From positions 1 to 35,077 of the forward strand of contig JABJAB010000002.1 in the NCBI GenBank assembly GCA_018666235.1: a DNA stretch of 35,077 nt, given 5' to 3'. Source of the DNA: Ilumatobacter sp. GTDB lineage: Bacteria; Actinomycetota; Acidimicrobiia; Acidimicrobiales; Ilumatobacteraceae. Position numbers and translations under genes: made by a program. Below are positions 1-7,241 of this stretch, piece by piece. Every line of letters begins with the position of its first letter. Position 1 is the stretch's first letter. Below the pieces are notes generated by a model. It made no database searches. It worked only from the letters and a program-made list of their open reading frames with translations, and had not been told where the DNA came from.

Positions 1-508
1 CCCCGTATACCGCTGCCGCCCGGGCGAGATCAGCCGTCGATCCTGTTGTCTGCCGTGGGGTCATCGAGTCGCAGGTCGTTCACTAACTGCAGCTCGAAAA
101 CGGTTGATCAAGACGCCCTGAGTTGTAGCGGTTAGCGGCTCCCGAACTCGCCGAAGACGCTCAAGTTGTGGCAGCTGTTATGGCTGACCAGCGTCGGGCA
201 TACGCCGAGGCGATCGCCGGCATGATTGGACCATCCAAACGCAGGGGCCGCCGTCCTCAGGGCAACGACTTCTGTGCTCAGGTTGCTGTACAAAGCGGTT
301 GCTGACCAGGTGTCAAAGCTTTGACCATTGGCAGATTGGAATGACTGATCACGACCGGACCATGCCCGTTCGCTCAGATCCTGCAGTCAAATTCCGATGT
401 TTCTCAGAGCCTTTCAGGGTCGCACTGAAAGCGCTCAGGGGGTGGCACTAAAAATCTTGCCCCTTACCGCCGTCGGCCTCTCAGGGGTTACACAAAAGTT
501 CTCTACCT
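1..508. other. Edge region without a recognisable gene
   Basis: I see no convincing gene here. One frame on the plus strand is open from 129 to 305 and would encode an alanine-rich then arginine-rich peptide, possibly a protein remnant, but it has no start with a ribosome site and no family I recognise. The stretch 440-505 contains a GGTGGCACT-type sequence, a short AT-rich run and the segment TTACACAAAAGTTCTCTACC. This has the look of a transposon end (IS21-like ends have comparable GTGGCACT boxes), which is a resemblance only. It lies directly against the broken end of the HAD gene, so the region is best read as rearranged DNA. Confidence 0.4.
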
Positions 509-1093
509 TTAGCCCGCGCACTTGTCGATCGTTGCGAGGCCGATGTCGATCGCCTCGGCGCCCATGTGCATCGCAGCGAGCGTCTCGGGAAGTAGCGCCG
601 GGGCGGCGCGCAGGAGTGCTGGCACCGACATGTCGTCGTGGAAGGCGAAGAGCTTGAAGGCCTCGGTGCCGCCAAGTGTCAGGACGTCGTCGGTGGGATC
701 GGTGTCGACCACGGCAGGCATCCGTTGGGCAAAGCCGCGTTCGTGCGCCATCCCCGCATCAGTCGCGATCGCGAAGCCGGTGCCTGGCAGTTCCTGACGG
801 AAGGTTGCGATCGCCTGGTGCGCGAGATCGATGTCGAAGCCCATCAGCCGAAGTAACTGCCCGTCAGGAAAGGTGCCGATCATGGACCCGTTCGTGCCGA
901 CGACATGTGAGACCGAGGTGCCGAGTTGGCCACCGAGGTCGGCGACAAGGTGGAGCGGCCGACCCGTGGCAATCACAACGTGATGACCGGCATCTGCGAC
1001 GGCCTGGACGGCGGCAACGTTGCGTTCCGAAACGTCGCCTCGGGATGTGAGCAGGGTGCCGTCGAGGTCGAGCGCGATCAGCTTGGGGGTCAC
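509..1093 (-). CDS. HAD-superfamily hydrolase, Cof type, C-terminally truncated
   Basis: Haloacid dehalogenase-like phosphatase of the Cof/sugar-phosphatase type. Motif I is DLDGTLL with nucleophile Asp9 and acid Asp11; motif II is IATGRP with Thr43. The GTG start at 1093 is preferred because homology begins there, and the longer upstream reading is Arg-rich and non-homologous. The protein ends after 194 residues at IDKCAG, which corresponds to the motif III lysine region. The GDGxND motif IV, which binds Mg2+, and about 70 residues that complete the family length of about 270 are missing. The stop is TAA, so recoding does not explain it, and no continuation appears in the other minus-strand frames. 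It is probably an inactive remnant. It is divergent from the MalY gene, 107 bp away. Confidence 0.8.
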   Translation of the reverse strand: MTPKLIALDLDGTLLTSRGDVSERNVAAVQAVADAGHHVVIATGRPLHLVADLGGQLGTSVSHVVGTNGSMIGTFPDGQLLRLMGFDIDLAHQAIATFRQELPGTGFAIATDAGMAHERGFAQRMPAVVDTDPTDDVLTLGGTEAFKLFAFHDDMSVPALLRAAPALLPETLAAMHMGAEAIDIGLATIDKCAG

Positions 1094-1200
1094 GGCGTCA
1101 CCGTACCGATCGCTCCGATGCAACACCCGGGACTGCCCGACGCCACGGCGCCGACGGCCACGCTGATCGACCGTCGAACGCGGAGAGCTAGCGTTCGGAA

Positions 1201-2385
1201 ATGGGCGCATCTGCGGACGGTCTGCTGACAGTCAGCGAGGAGCGAGCGCGAGCGCGGGTCGGTATCAAGTGGACCAAGCATGGTGTCGACGTCATTCCGT
1301 CATTCGTGGCAGACATGGACTTTGACCCGCCACAGCCCGTCCTGGACGCCATTCGGGGCCACGTCGATCGCGGCGATTTGGGCTACGGGCCGTTCTCGGC
1401 TGAGCTGGCTCCCGCATACGCCGACTGGCAAGAACGCCAGCATGGGTGGCGCCCGGACGAGCGTCAGATTCGGCCGTTCACCAGCGCGCTGCACGCCCTC
1501 GAGGTCGCTCTCTGGAACACGACTGAACGGGGCGACGGCATTGTCGTCTTCACGCCGATCTACTACCCGTTTCTCGACGCCATCGCCGACAGCGGCCGAC
1601 GGCGCGTCGACTGCCCCCTTGATCCCGATGGATGGCGTCTTGACCCCGCACGACTCGAGAGCGCGATCGACGCCACGACCAAGGTGATCCTCTTCTGCAA
1701 CCCTCATAACCCGACCGGACGCGTTTTCGATGCGGCCGAGATCGCGGCGGTCGCCGATGTCGCCGAACGTCACAACCTGCTCGTGATTACCGACGAGATC
1801 TGGGGCGAGTTGTTGCACCCCGGCGCGGTGCATCGCCCGCTCGCGATCTGCGACGAGCGATTCGCTGGTCGGCTCGTCACGCTCGGGTCGGCCAGCAAGA
1901 CGTTCAACATCGCAGGCCTACGCACCGCCGTGGCGCACATCGATCATGAGCCCCTGCTCTCCGCACTCGCCGCGATGGCCAGTCATCAACAGGGCTCGCC
2001 CAGCTCGCTCGGCATCACCGGCACGCTGACGGCGTGGACCGACTGCGACGACTGGATGCGCGCCGTACAACGGACGATCACCGCTCGCCGCGATCAGCTC
2101 ACGCGGCGTCTCGCTGCTGACGCCCCGACGATCGGCTACCGCGCACCAGAGGCGACCTATCTCGCCTGGCTCGACTTCACTGATGTGGCTGCTGGTGCTG
2201 CAGGTGGCGGGTTGGGTGATGATCCGGCGGAGTACTTGCTCGAACACGCTGGGGTCGCACTGTCCAACGGCCCGAAGTTCGGCACCGGGGGAGTGGGCGT
2301 CGCTCGACTCAACTTCGCCACGTCGGAACAGATACTCGATGACACGATCGACCGAATCGTGCACACGATTGACCAGCACGATTGA
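1201..2385 (+). CDS. MalY/PatB-type PLP C-S lyase (cystathionine beta-lyase family aminotransferase)
   Basis: Fold-type I PLP enzyme of the MalY/PatB group, whose members cleave the C-S bond of cystathionine or cysteine conjugates to give a thiol (or homocysteine), pyruvate and ammonia in the cytoplasm. The 394 residues match the family length. Visible landmarks are the N-terminal motif VADMDF, NPHNPTGR with Asn167, the pyridine-binding Asp198 in TDEIWGE, and SASKTFNIAGLR with Schiff-base Lys233. An ATG start at 1201 gives a complete N-terminus. The DUF169 gene follows 18 bp downstream on the same strand and may be co-transcribed. The exact substrate cannot be read from sequence; a plain aminotransferase role is the main alternative. 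Confidence 0.9.
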   Translation: MGASADGLLTVSEERARARVGIKWTKHGVDVIPSFVADMDFDPPQPVLDAIRGHVDRGDLGYGPFSAELAPAYADWQERQHGWRPDERQIRPFTSALHALEVALWNTTERGDGIVVFTPIYYPFLDAIADSGRRRVDCPLDPDGWRLDPARLESAIDATTKVILFCNPHNPTGRVFDAAEIAAVADVAERHNLLVITDEIWGELLHPGAVHRPLAICDERFAGRLVTLGSASKTFNIAGLRTAVAHIDHEPLLSALAAMASHQQGSPSSLGITGTLTAWTDCDDWMRAVQRTITARRDQLTRRLAADAPTIGYRAPEATYLAWLDFTDVAAGAAGGGLGDDPAEYLLEHAGVALSNGPKFGTGGVGVARLNFATSEQILDDTIDRIVHTIDQHD

Positions 2386-2403
2386 CCAATTGGAGACATC
2401 CGC

Positions 2404-3219
2404 ATGACCGACACGACCGCAGGCGAGAACGAGCAGCAGGTGCACATCCGCATGGGCGCACCCGGCGACATCGACTGGGCGTCGACGTTGGCCCGACTCG
2501 ACAAGGTGCTCCGAATTCGGACCACGCCCATTGGCATGAAAATGTTCGAGACCGTCGAGGAGATGGAGGCAGTGCCGAAGATTCGGCGACCGAAGGACGT
2601 GCACACAGCAGACCAGATCGTGTCGATGGCGTCGCGCCTCAACTGGACCGTGGGTATCACTGGTGCCGATCTCGTCGGCGCGCAGTGCCAAGCGGTGCTT
2701 GGCCTCGGCGCGCAGGATGACGAGTGGTACTCCGGCAAGCACATGGCCGGCGTCTGGTTCGAAACCATCGAAGACTCAGCTGCCCATCAGGCCGCGATGA
2801 CGATCGTGCCCGTCGGCCGATACCAGGCCATGGCGGTGTCACCGCTGAGTACTGGGCGCCTCGACCCGCCCGACATTTGCATGGTCTACGCGACGCCAGG
2901 ACAGATGATCTTGCTGATCAACGGACTGCAGTGGTCGGGATACAAAAAGCTCGAGTGGGGCTGCGTCGGCGAGTCGTCGTGCGCCGACTCGTGGGGCCGG
3001 GCACTGTCGACAGGCGAGCCGAGTCTTTCCATCCCGTGCTACGCCGAGCGCCGATACGGCGGTGTGCAGGACGACGAGATGTTGATGGCGCTGACCGGGG
3101 AACAGTTGGTACAGGCCATCGACGGCATGGAGGCCCTGTCGCGAAACGGTTTGCGATATCCGATTCCTCCGTATGGCATTCAAACCGATGCGCGGGCGGG
3201 CCTCGGCGCCAGCTACTGA
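2404..3219 (+). CDS. DUF169 family protein
   Basis: A 271-residue protein of the uncharacterised DUF169 family (COG2043 type). Recognisable features are the segment around TTPIGMKMF near residue 44, a central region with CQAVLGLG, and a Cys-containing stretch EWGCVGESSCADSWG about two thirds along. No signal peptide or membrane segment is seen, so it should be cytosolic. No function is established. The start at 2404 is preceded by GGAGA at 2392-2396, a suitable ribosome site. It follows the MalY-type lyase closely, which hints at a shared role in sulfur or one-carbon metabolism, but that is inference only. Confidence 0.85.
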   Translation: MTDTTAGENEQQVHIRMGAPGDIDWASTLARLDKVLRIRTTPIGMKMFETVEEMEAVPKIRRPKDVHTADQIVSMASRLNWTVGITGADLVGAQCQAVLGLGAQDDEWYSGKHMAGVWFETIEDSAAHQAAMTIVPVGRYQAMAVSPLSTGRLDPPDICMVYATPGQMILLINGLQWSGYKKLEWGCVGESSCADSWGRALSTGEPSLSIPCYAERRYGGVQDDEMLMALTGEQLVQAIDGMEALSRNGLRYPIPPYGIQTDARAGLGASY

Positions 3220-3347
3220 TCGAGCACGGCGCCGGTGGTCTTCGTGGGCCAGCGCGCTCATCGGGTCAGCAACGCTCCCGCTTGTCGTCACGAGGGCGGG
3301 AACCGTCGGCCTGCATTTGAGCCACGCGGATCGCATACGGTGCGGAG

Positions 3348-4322
3348 ATGAAGATCTGGCGACTCAAGCAGCACGGCGACCCTCTCGAACAGCTCGAACT
3401 GGTCGATGAAGACGCACCCGTTCCGGGCCCCGGAGAGGTGTTGATTCAACAGGAAGCAGTCGGCCTCGCGTTTCCCGACGTGTTGTCGTGCCGGGGGATG
3501 TATCAGGTGAAGTCGTACCCCGGGTTCACTCCGGGCGGTGAATCGTGCGGAACCGTCGCGGCGCTTGGCGATGGCGTGACCGGAATCGAGGTTGGCCAGC
3601 GGGTCGTCTATCTCGGGAGTAACGGTGGGCTCGCCGAGCAGGTCGTCCACGCCGCGGATGCAGTCTTCGTTGTTCCGGATGGAGTGCCGGCTGAAACAGC
3701 CGCAGCGATCCCGATCAACTACTGCACCACGCTCTACGCGCTTCGCGAGCGCGCCAAGTTGCAGCCCGGTGAGTCCGTGCTGATCACGGGTGCTGCGGGC
3801 GGTACCGGTACGGCGGCCATTCAGCTCTCCAAGGCGATGGGGGCGACCACCATCGCCGTCGCCGGTGGCGCCACGAAGGTCGGTGTGCTGCGCGATGTCG
3901 GCGCCGACGTCGTGATCGATCACCAGGAAACACCCGACTGGGTCGATGCCGTGCGCGAGGCCAGTGGTGGCGGCGTTGACGTCGCCTACGACCCGGTGGG
4001 CGGCGACACGTTCCATCAGGTGCGGCGATGCATGGGCTGGGACGGTCGCCTGTTGGTGATCGGCTTCGTTGCCGGGATCCCTGAGTACAAGACCAACCAT
4101 GCGCTGTTGAAGAGCTATTCGGTCGTCGGCGTGCATTGGGGTGCCTCGTTGCCGCGGTTCCCCGATTCGTTGGGCGAGCAGATGCACACGCTGCTCGACA
4201 TGGCCGCGGCCGGCACGATTGACCCACCGCTCTACCCGCCGTACGCGTTCGACCAGGCGAGCCAAGCGTTGCAAGATCTCGCCGATCGCAAAACGCACGG
4301 CAAGGTCGTCGCCACCTTCTAA
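3348..4322 (+). CDS. Zinc-independent MDR oxidoreductase (NADPH:quinone reductase-like)
   Basis: Medium-chain dehydrogenase/reductase of 324 residues. The N-terminal GroES-like half runs from the start to about residue 130. It is followed by a Rossmann domain with the nucleotide-binding motif LITGAAGGTGTAAIQ at about 145-159. The structural and catalytic zinc ligands of alcohol dehydrogenases are absent, as in quinone oxidoreductases and enoyl reductases. GGESCGTVAALGDGV near residue 64 is typical of the family. Likely reaction: NAD(P)H-dependent reduction of a quinone or enone; the substrate is unknown. Its TAA stop (4320-4322) interlocks with the TAG stop of the convergent homocysteine methyltransferase (4319-4321), leaving no room for a terminator between them. 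Confidence 0.88.
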   Translation: MKIWRLKQHGDPLEQLELVDEDAPVPGPGEVLIQQEAVGLAFPDVLSCRGMYQVKSYPGFTPGGESCGTVAALGDGVTGIEVGQRVVYLGSNGGLAEQVVHAADAVFVVPDGVPAETAAAIPINYCTTLYALRERAKLQPGESVLITGAAGGTGTAAIQLSKAMGATTIAVAGGATKVGVLRDVGADVVIDHQETPDWVDAVREASGGGVDVAYDPVGGDTFHQVRRCMGWDGRLLVIGFVAGIPEYKTNHALLKSYSVVGVHWGASLPRFPDSLGEQMHTLLDMAAAGTIDPPLYPPYAFDQASQALQDLADRKTHGKVVATF

Positions 4323-5275
4323 TCGGACGTTGCTGATCCTTCCGCCGTCGCTGAGGCGTGACGGCGGGCGAGTTCGGCGATGTGTTCGGGGTACATGTCG
4401 CAGCAGCCCCCGATGATCGTTGCGCCACCGGCCACCCATTCGTCGACGATGTCCCCGTACGCCTCAGCGGTGAGGTCATCGCGTCGTTCGTAGATGACGC
4501 TGTTGGCGGCGTAGTCCTCGGCGTGGGCGTCGGGGAACGCGTTTGCGTACGCGCCGGTCCGGACGTCGAGCCCTGCGTCAGCAAGCTTGGCGGTCAACTC
4601 CATCAAGGCGGGGCCGATCTGCTCAGGGAGTGAACAGTTGAACAGCACTGCGTCGACAACGTCGCGATGTCGGCCGACGGCGGCCACGATGTCATCGATC
4701 GTGTCGCCCGAACGCAGCGCGATGTGGGCGCCGTGCTTGTCGTCGCCGCTGTAATGATCGGGAAGGGCGAACGCTGCCCAGAGACGCTGCCCGGCACCGT
4801 GCTGTCGCACCGCCTCGGCGATCACGTCGAGCTCGGACACGAGGCTGAGTGTCTCGGCGACCCAGAGATCGACGAACGGTGCCAACGAGGCAACGATCAT
4901 CGAGTACAACGCTGGCGCTCGAACCGCGTCGAAGTGTTCTGGTTCGTACGAGCCAAATAATGGTGGCAACGAGCCGGCGACGCTCACCGGGTGCGCGGCA
5001 GCGTCGGCTGCTTGGCGGGCGAGTTCTCCAGATGCGCAAGTCAGCGCAGCGCCTCGATCGGCAATGACGTCATCGCCGAGGTGATACGGCACGACGGCGT
5101 AGTTGTTCGTGATGATGGTCTGAGCGCCCGCCTCGATGAAGTTGGTGTGTGCTTGGAAGACGAATTCTGGTGCGTCCATGAGCGCCAGCGCCGACCACTC
5201 CGGTTGTCGGAACGGCGCACCGATGCGACGAAGTTCCTTGCCCATGCCGCCGTCGAGAATGGTGAGGTGATGCAT
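4319..5275 (-). CDS. Homocysteine S-methyltransferase family protein
   Basis: Zinc-dependent methyltransferase of the MmuM/BHMT-like family, which transfers a methyl group to the thiol of homocysteine to make methionine. The N-terminal motif LDGGMGKELRR is the family signature. The zinc ligands are visible as Cys214 in LFNCSLPEQ and Cys291-Cys292 in IGGCCD. The ATG at 5275 gives 318 residues, the usual length; the upstream extension is non-homologous and Cys/His-rich. The methyl donor (S-methylmethionine, betaine or another) cannot be decided. It is divergent from the phasin-like gene and convergent with the MDR enzyme, overlapping it by 4 bp. Confidence 0.9.
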   Translation of the reverse strand: MHHLTILDGGMGKELRRIGAPFRQPEWSALALMDAPEFVFQAHTNFIEAGAQTIITNNYAVVPYHLGDDVIADRGAALTCASGELARQAADAAAHPVSVAGSLPPLFGSYEPEHFDAVRAPALYSMIVASLAPFVDLWVAETLSLVSELDVIAEAVRQHGAGQRLWAAFALPDHYSGDDKHGAHIALRSGDTIDDIVAAVGRHRDVVDAVLFNCSLPEQIGPALMELTAKLADAGLDVRTGAYANAFPDAHAEDYAANSVIYERRDDLTAEAYGDIVDEWVAGGATIIGGCCDMYPEHIAELARRHASATAEGSATSD

Positions 5276-5299
5276 CAGGTGCCACGTTAGTGAATGGTG

Positions 5300-5330
5300 T
5301 TGCAAAGTATTTCTTGCAATCCTCTTGCAT
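5300..5330. promoter_or_regulatory. Three TTGCA(A/T) boxes, putative operator
   Basis: TTGCAA occurs at 5300-5305 and 5314-5319, and TTGCAT at 5325-5330, in the divergent intergenic region between the homocysteine methyltransferase and the phasin-like gene. TTGCAA is self-palindromic. Comparable TTTGCAAA-type boxes are bound by some actinobacterial XRE-family regulators such as RamB. An XRE regulator lies just downstream at 6053, so it is the obvious candidate binder; that link is inference. Confidence 0.45.
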
Positions 5331-5352
5331 TTCTCGCTATGCGTGATAAAGT
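5325..5352 (+). promoter_or_regulatory. Candidate promoter of the phasin-like gene
   Basis: TTGCAT at 5325-5330 could be a -35 element. With a 16-bp spacer it is followed by TAAAGT at 5347-5352, a fair -10 element. This would start transcription near 5359 and leave a leader of about 90 nt before the start at 5448. The -35 overlaps the third TTGCA box, so binding there would be expected to repress. Confidence 0.35.
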
Positions 5353-5447
5353 ACGCAGTACAACAACGGATCAAGCAGTGAGTCAATCAACCGCCCAGCC
5401 TGTTGAACAACCATCCAATCCCCCCACATCCGCCAGAGGAGCATCCG

Positions 5448-5915
5448 ATGCGCAACCAGATCAACACCATCGCCGAGAAGATCAACGACCAGGTCACCGA
5501 GCAGGTCACCACTGCCACCAAGACCTACACCGAGACCAACGATCGCATCCTCGACGCCATTGTCGACACCAACCGCAAAGCCGTCGACTTCGCCGTCAAG
5601 ACATTCGATCAGATCAACGATCGCATCGCCGACCAAACTCCGACCATCGAGCTTCCGTTCGACATGCCGAAAATGGACCGCTTCGACGTGCCGACCGCAG
5701 CCGACGCTGGCAAGCGGTACATCGACGTTGTCGAGCGCATGGCCGACATGAATCGTGACTTCAGCGAGCGAGTCGTTGCGATGCTCCCCGCCGACAAGCC
5801 GGTCGTCAAGCCCGCTGCGACGGCCACCAAGACAGCTGCAGCGAAGAAGCCAGCCGCCAAGAAGGCTCCGGCGACCAAGAAGGCTCCGGCCCGCAAGGCT
5901 GTCGCCAAGAAGTGA
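5448..5915 (+). CDS. Phasin/HBHA-like protein with Ala-Lys-rich tail
   Basis: A 155-residue protein with two parts. Residues 1 to about 117 are charged and helix-forming (for example TYTETNDRILDAIVDTN), as in phasins and mycobacterial heparin-binding haemagglutinin. Residues from about 118 to the end are a repetitive tail of KKPAAKKAPA type, resembling the tails of HBHA, histone H1-like proteins and lipid-droplet or polyhydroxyalkanoate granule phasins. The ATG at 5448 is chosen over 5403 because AGAGGAG lies just upstream of it. An XRE regulator follows, an arrangement also seen around mycobacterial hbhA (Rv0475, with Rv0474 an XRE regulator). Likely role: coating of storage granules or lipid bodies, or nucleoid/surface binding; the sequence does not decide. 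Confidence 0.7.
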   Translation: MRNQINTIAEKINDQVTEQVTTATKTYTETNDRILDAIVDTNRKAVDFAVKTFDQINDRIADQTPTIELPFDMPKMDRFDVPTAADAGKRYIDVVERMADMNRDFSERVVAMLPADKPVVKPAATATKTAAAKKPAAKKAPATKKAPARKAVAKK

Positions 5916-5927
5916 GCTCGTGCGGCA

Positions 5928-5960
5928 GGCACCTTCCCTTCCCCCCATCGGGAAGGTGCC
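5928..5960 (+). terminator. 11-bp inverted repeat downstream of the phasin-like gene
   Basis: GGCACCTTCCC at 5928-5938 and GGGAAGGTGCC at 5950-5960 form a perfect 11-bp stem with an 11-nt loop, 13 nt after the stop codon. There is no T-tract after it, so it may act as an mRNA-stabilising hairpin or attenuator rather than a classical terminator. Confidence 0.5.
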
Positions 5961-5975
5961 GCCGTTGAAGACTCC

Positions 5976-6020
5976 AACAGAGGGACGACAACGTGCCAGG
6001 CACGTTGTCGTCCCTCTGTT
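5976..6020 (+). terminator. 22-bp near-continuous palindrome with T-rich tail
   Basis: The arms 5976-5997 and 5999-6020 are perfect reverse complements separated by a single A at 5998, with CGACAACGTGCC forming the inner part of the left arm. The right arm ends in CTCTGTT and is followed by TGTTT. The structure fits a strong intrinsic terminator separating the phasin-like gene from the XRE gene. The very long stem is unusual for a plain terminator and also fits a mobile-element remnant. Confidence 0.6.
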
Positions 6021-6052
6021 TGTTTCCGCCAAGAAGTGAGAGGATGACGCTG

Positions 6053-6424
6053 ATGTCAACCAGCTCAAACGACAGCAATCCGCTCGGTGTCGGAGCGCTT
6101 GGCGACTTCATTCGTAGTCAGCGCCGACTCGCTGAACTGAGCCAGCGTGAGCTCGCCAAGCTGGCCGATCTCTCTGACGCCTACCTCAGCCAGCTCGAGC
6201 GAGGGCTGCACGAGCCATCGGTTCGCGTGGTCAATGGATTGTCATCGGCGCTCAATGTTCCCGCTGAGAAGCTGCTGAACTTCCTCGGCCGAGAACGTGC
6301 CGAGGGCGCCGACGTGGTCACCACGGAGTCAGCGATCGCCACCGATGAATCGTTGACAGACGCTCAGAAGCAGTCCCTGCTCGACGTCTACCGCGCCTTT
6401 ATCGCCGCCAACGAACACACCTGA
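6053..6424 (+). CDS. XRE-family HTH transcriptional regulator
   Basis: A small DNA-binding protein of 123 residues. A Cro/CI-type helix-turn-helix spans about residues 15-70, with recognisable SQRELAKLADLSDAYLSQLE and the following VRVVNGLSSALNVP. The remaining C-terminus is short and hydrophilic, without an effector domain. The ATG at 6053 is preferred over 6044 or 5993 because GAGAGG at 6038-6043 gives correct spacing. It sits directly downstream of the phasin/HBHA-like gene and probably regulates it through the TTGCAA boxes at 5300-5330; this is inferred from gene order only. Confidence 0.85.
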   Translation: MSTSSNDSNPLGVGALGDFIRSQRRLAELSQRELAKLADLSDAYLSQLERGLHEPSVRVVNGLSSALNVPAEKLLNFLGRERAEGADVVTTESAIATDESLTDAQKQSLLDVYRAFIAANEHT

Positions 6425-6452
6425 CGTCAGCCGTCGCCAGGATCCTGAGCGG

Positions 6453-7208
6453 TCAGAGCAATTGGCGTGCTGCCTCAACAACGACCTCGACGACGCCGGA
6501 CTCGGCTGCTGCGATCACCGCGGCGTCAGGGGTCTCCTGCTGAGTGCGATTGACGAGCACTCCGGCAGCGCAGCCGGCCCGCCAGCCTGACGACGCGCAC
6601 ATCGTGAACAGCGTCGCGGACTCCATCTCATAGTTGAGGACCCCCATCGACTGCCATTCGTCGAGTGAGCCGCGGAATCGTTCGACCACGCGCCCCGATG
6701 TCGTGTCGTACCGCTCCTGGCCCGGATAGAAGGTGTCGCTTGACGCGGTGATGCCGACGTGCACGTTTGCGCCAGAGGCGCGAGCTGCGTCGACCAGTGC
6801 AGTGGTGCACTCGAAGTCGGCGACAGCGGGGAACTCCATTGGCGCGAAATGCAGGCTCGCACCGTCGAGGCGAACAGCGCCCGTGGTGACGATGATGTCG
6901 CCAGGATTCGCGTCGGGTTGGATCGCGCCGGTCGTGCCGACTCGGAGGAACGTGCGCACGCCGAGTTGGGCCAGTTCCTCGACCGCAATCGACGTCGACG
7001 GTCCACCGACGCCGGTTGAGCAGACCACGACGGGTGTGCCGCCGAGGAAGCCGAGCCACGACGTGAATTCTCGATGTGCTGCAAGCGCAACGGGCTCGTC
7101 GAGGAGCGATGCGATGCGTGCGACGCGCTCGGGATCGCCCGGGAGAATCGACAGCGTGGCACCTCGCAGGTCGGCGGTGTCAAGCCCCAGATGAAACGTC
7201 TCAGCCAT
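6453..7208 (-). CDS. udp: Uridine phosphorylase
   Basis: Catalyses reversible phosphorolysis of uridine to uracil and ribose 1-phosphate in pyrimidine salvage. The 251 residues align with Escherichia coli Udp almost throughout. Phosphate-site residues are visible in PGDPERV (Arg28) and FLRVGTTG (Arg89, Thr92). The nucleoside-binding motif EMES is at 194-197, and the stretches STGVGGPSTSIAVEEL and SSDTFYPGQERYDT are nearly invariant in the family. The start at 7208 gives the normal N-terminus. It lies 33 bp downstream of the selenoprotein on the same strand, so co-transcription is possible. Confidence 0.95.
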   Translation of the reverse strand: MAETFHLGLDTADLRGATLSILPGDPERVARIASLLDEPVALAAHREFTSWLGFLGGTPVVVCSTGVGGPSTSIAVEELAQLGVRTFLRVGTTGAIQPDANPGDIIVTTGAVRLDGASLHFAPMEFPAVADFECTTALVDAARASGANVHVGITASSDTFYPGQERYDTTSGRVVERFRGSLDEWQSMGVLNYEMESATLFTMCASSGWRAGCAAGVLVNRTQQETPDAAVIAAAESGVVEVVVEAARQLL

Positions 7209-7241
7209 TCGGCAACCGTACCCGGAACCGTACGCGTGAGG

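Larger units (their letters stand above)
5903..6040. repeat. 14-bp direct repeat flanking a hairpin-rich segment
   Basis: CGCCAAGAAGTGAG occurs at 5903-5916, where it contains the stop codon of the phasin-like gene, and again at 6027-6040, where its end merges into the ribosome site of the XRE gene. The 110 bp in between contain two perfect inverted repeats. A duplicated target flanking a palindromic insert is what a small non-autonomous element would leave; a simple local duplication is the alternative. Confidence 0.6.

Noticed and set aside
509..511. Stop of the truncated HAD gene as a recoding site
   Set aside because: The codon is TAA and no HAD-like sequence follows it in the minus-strand frames I read.
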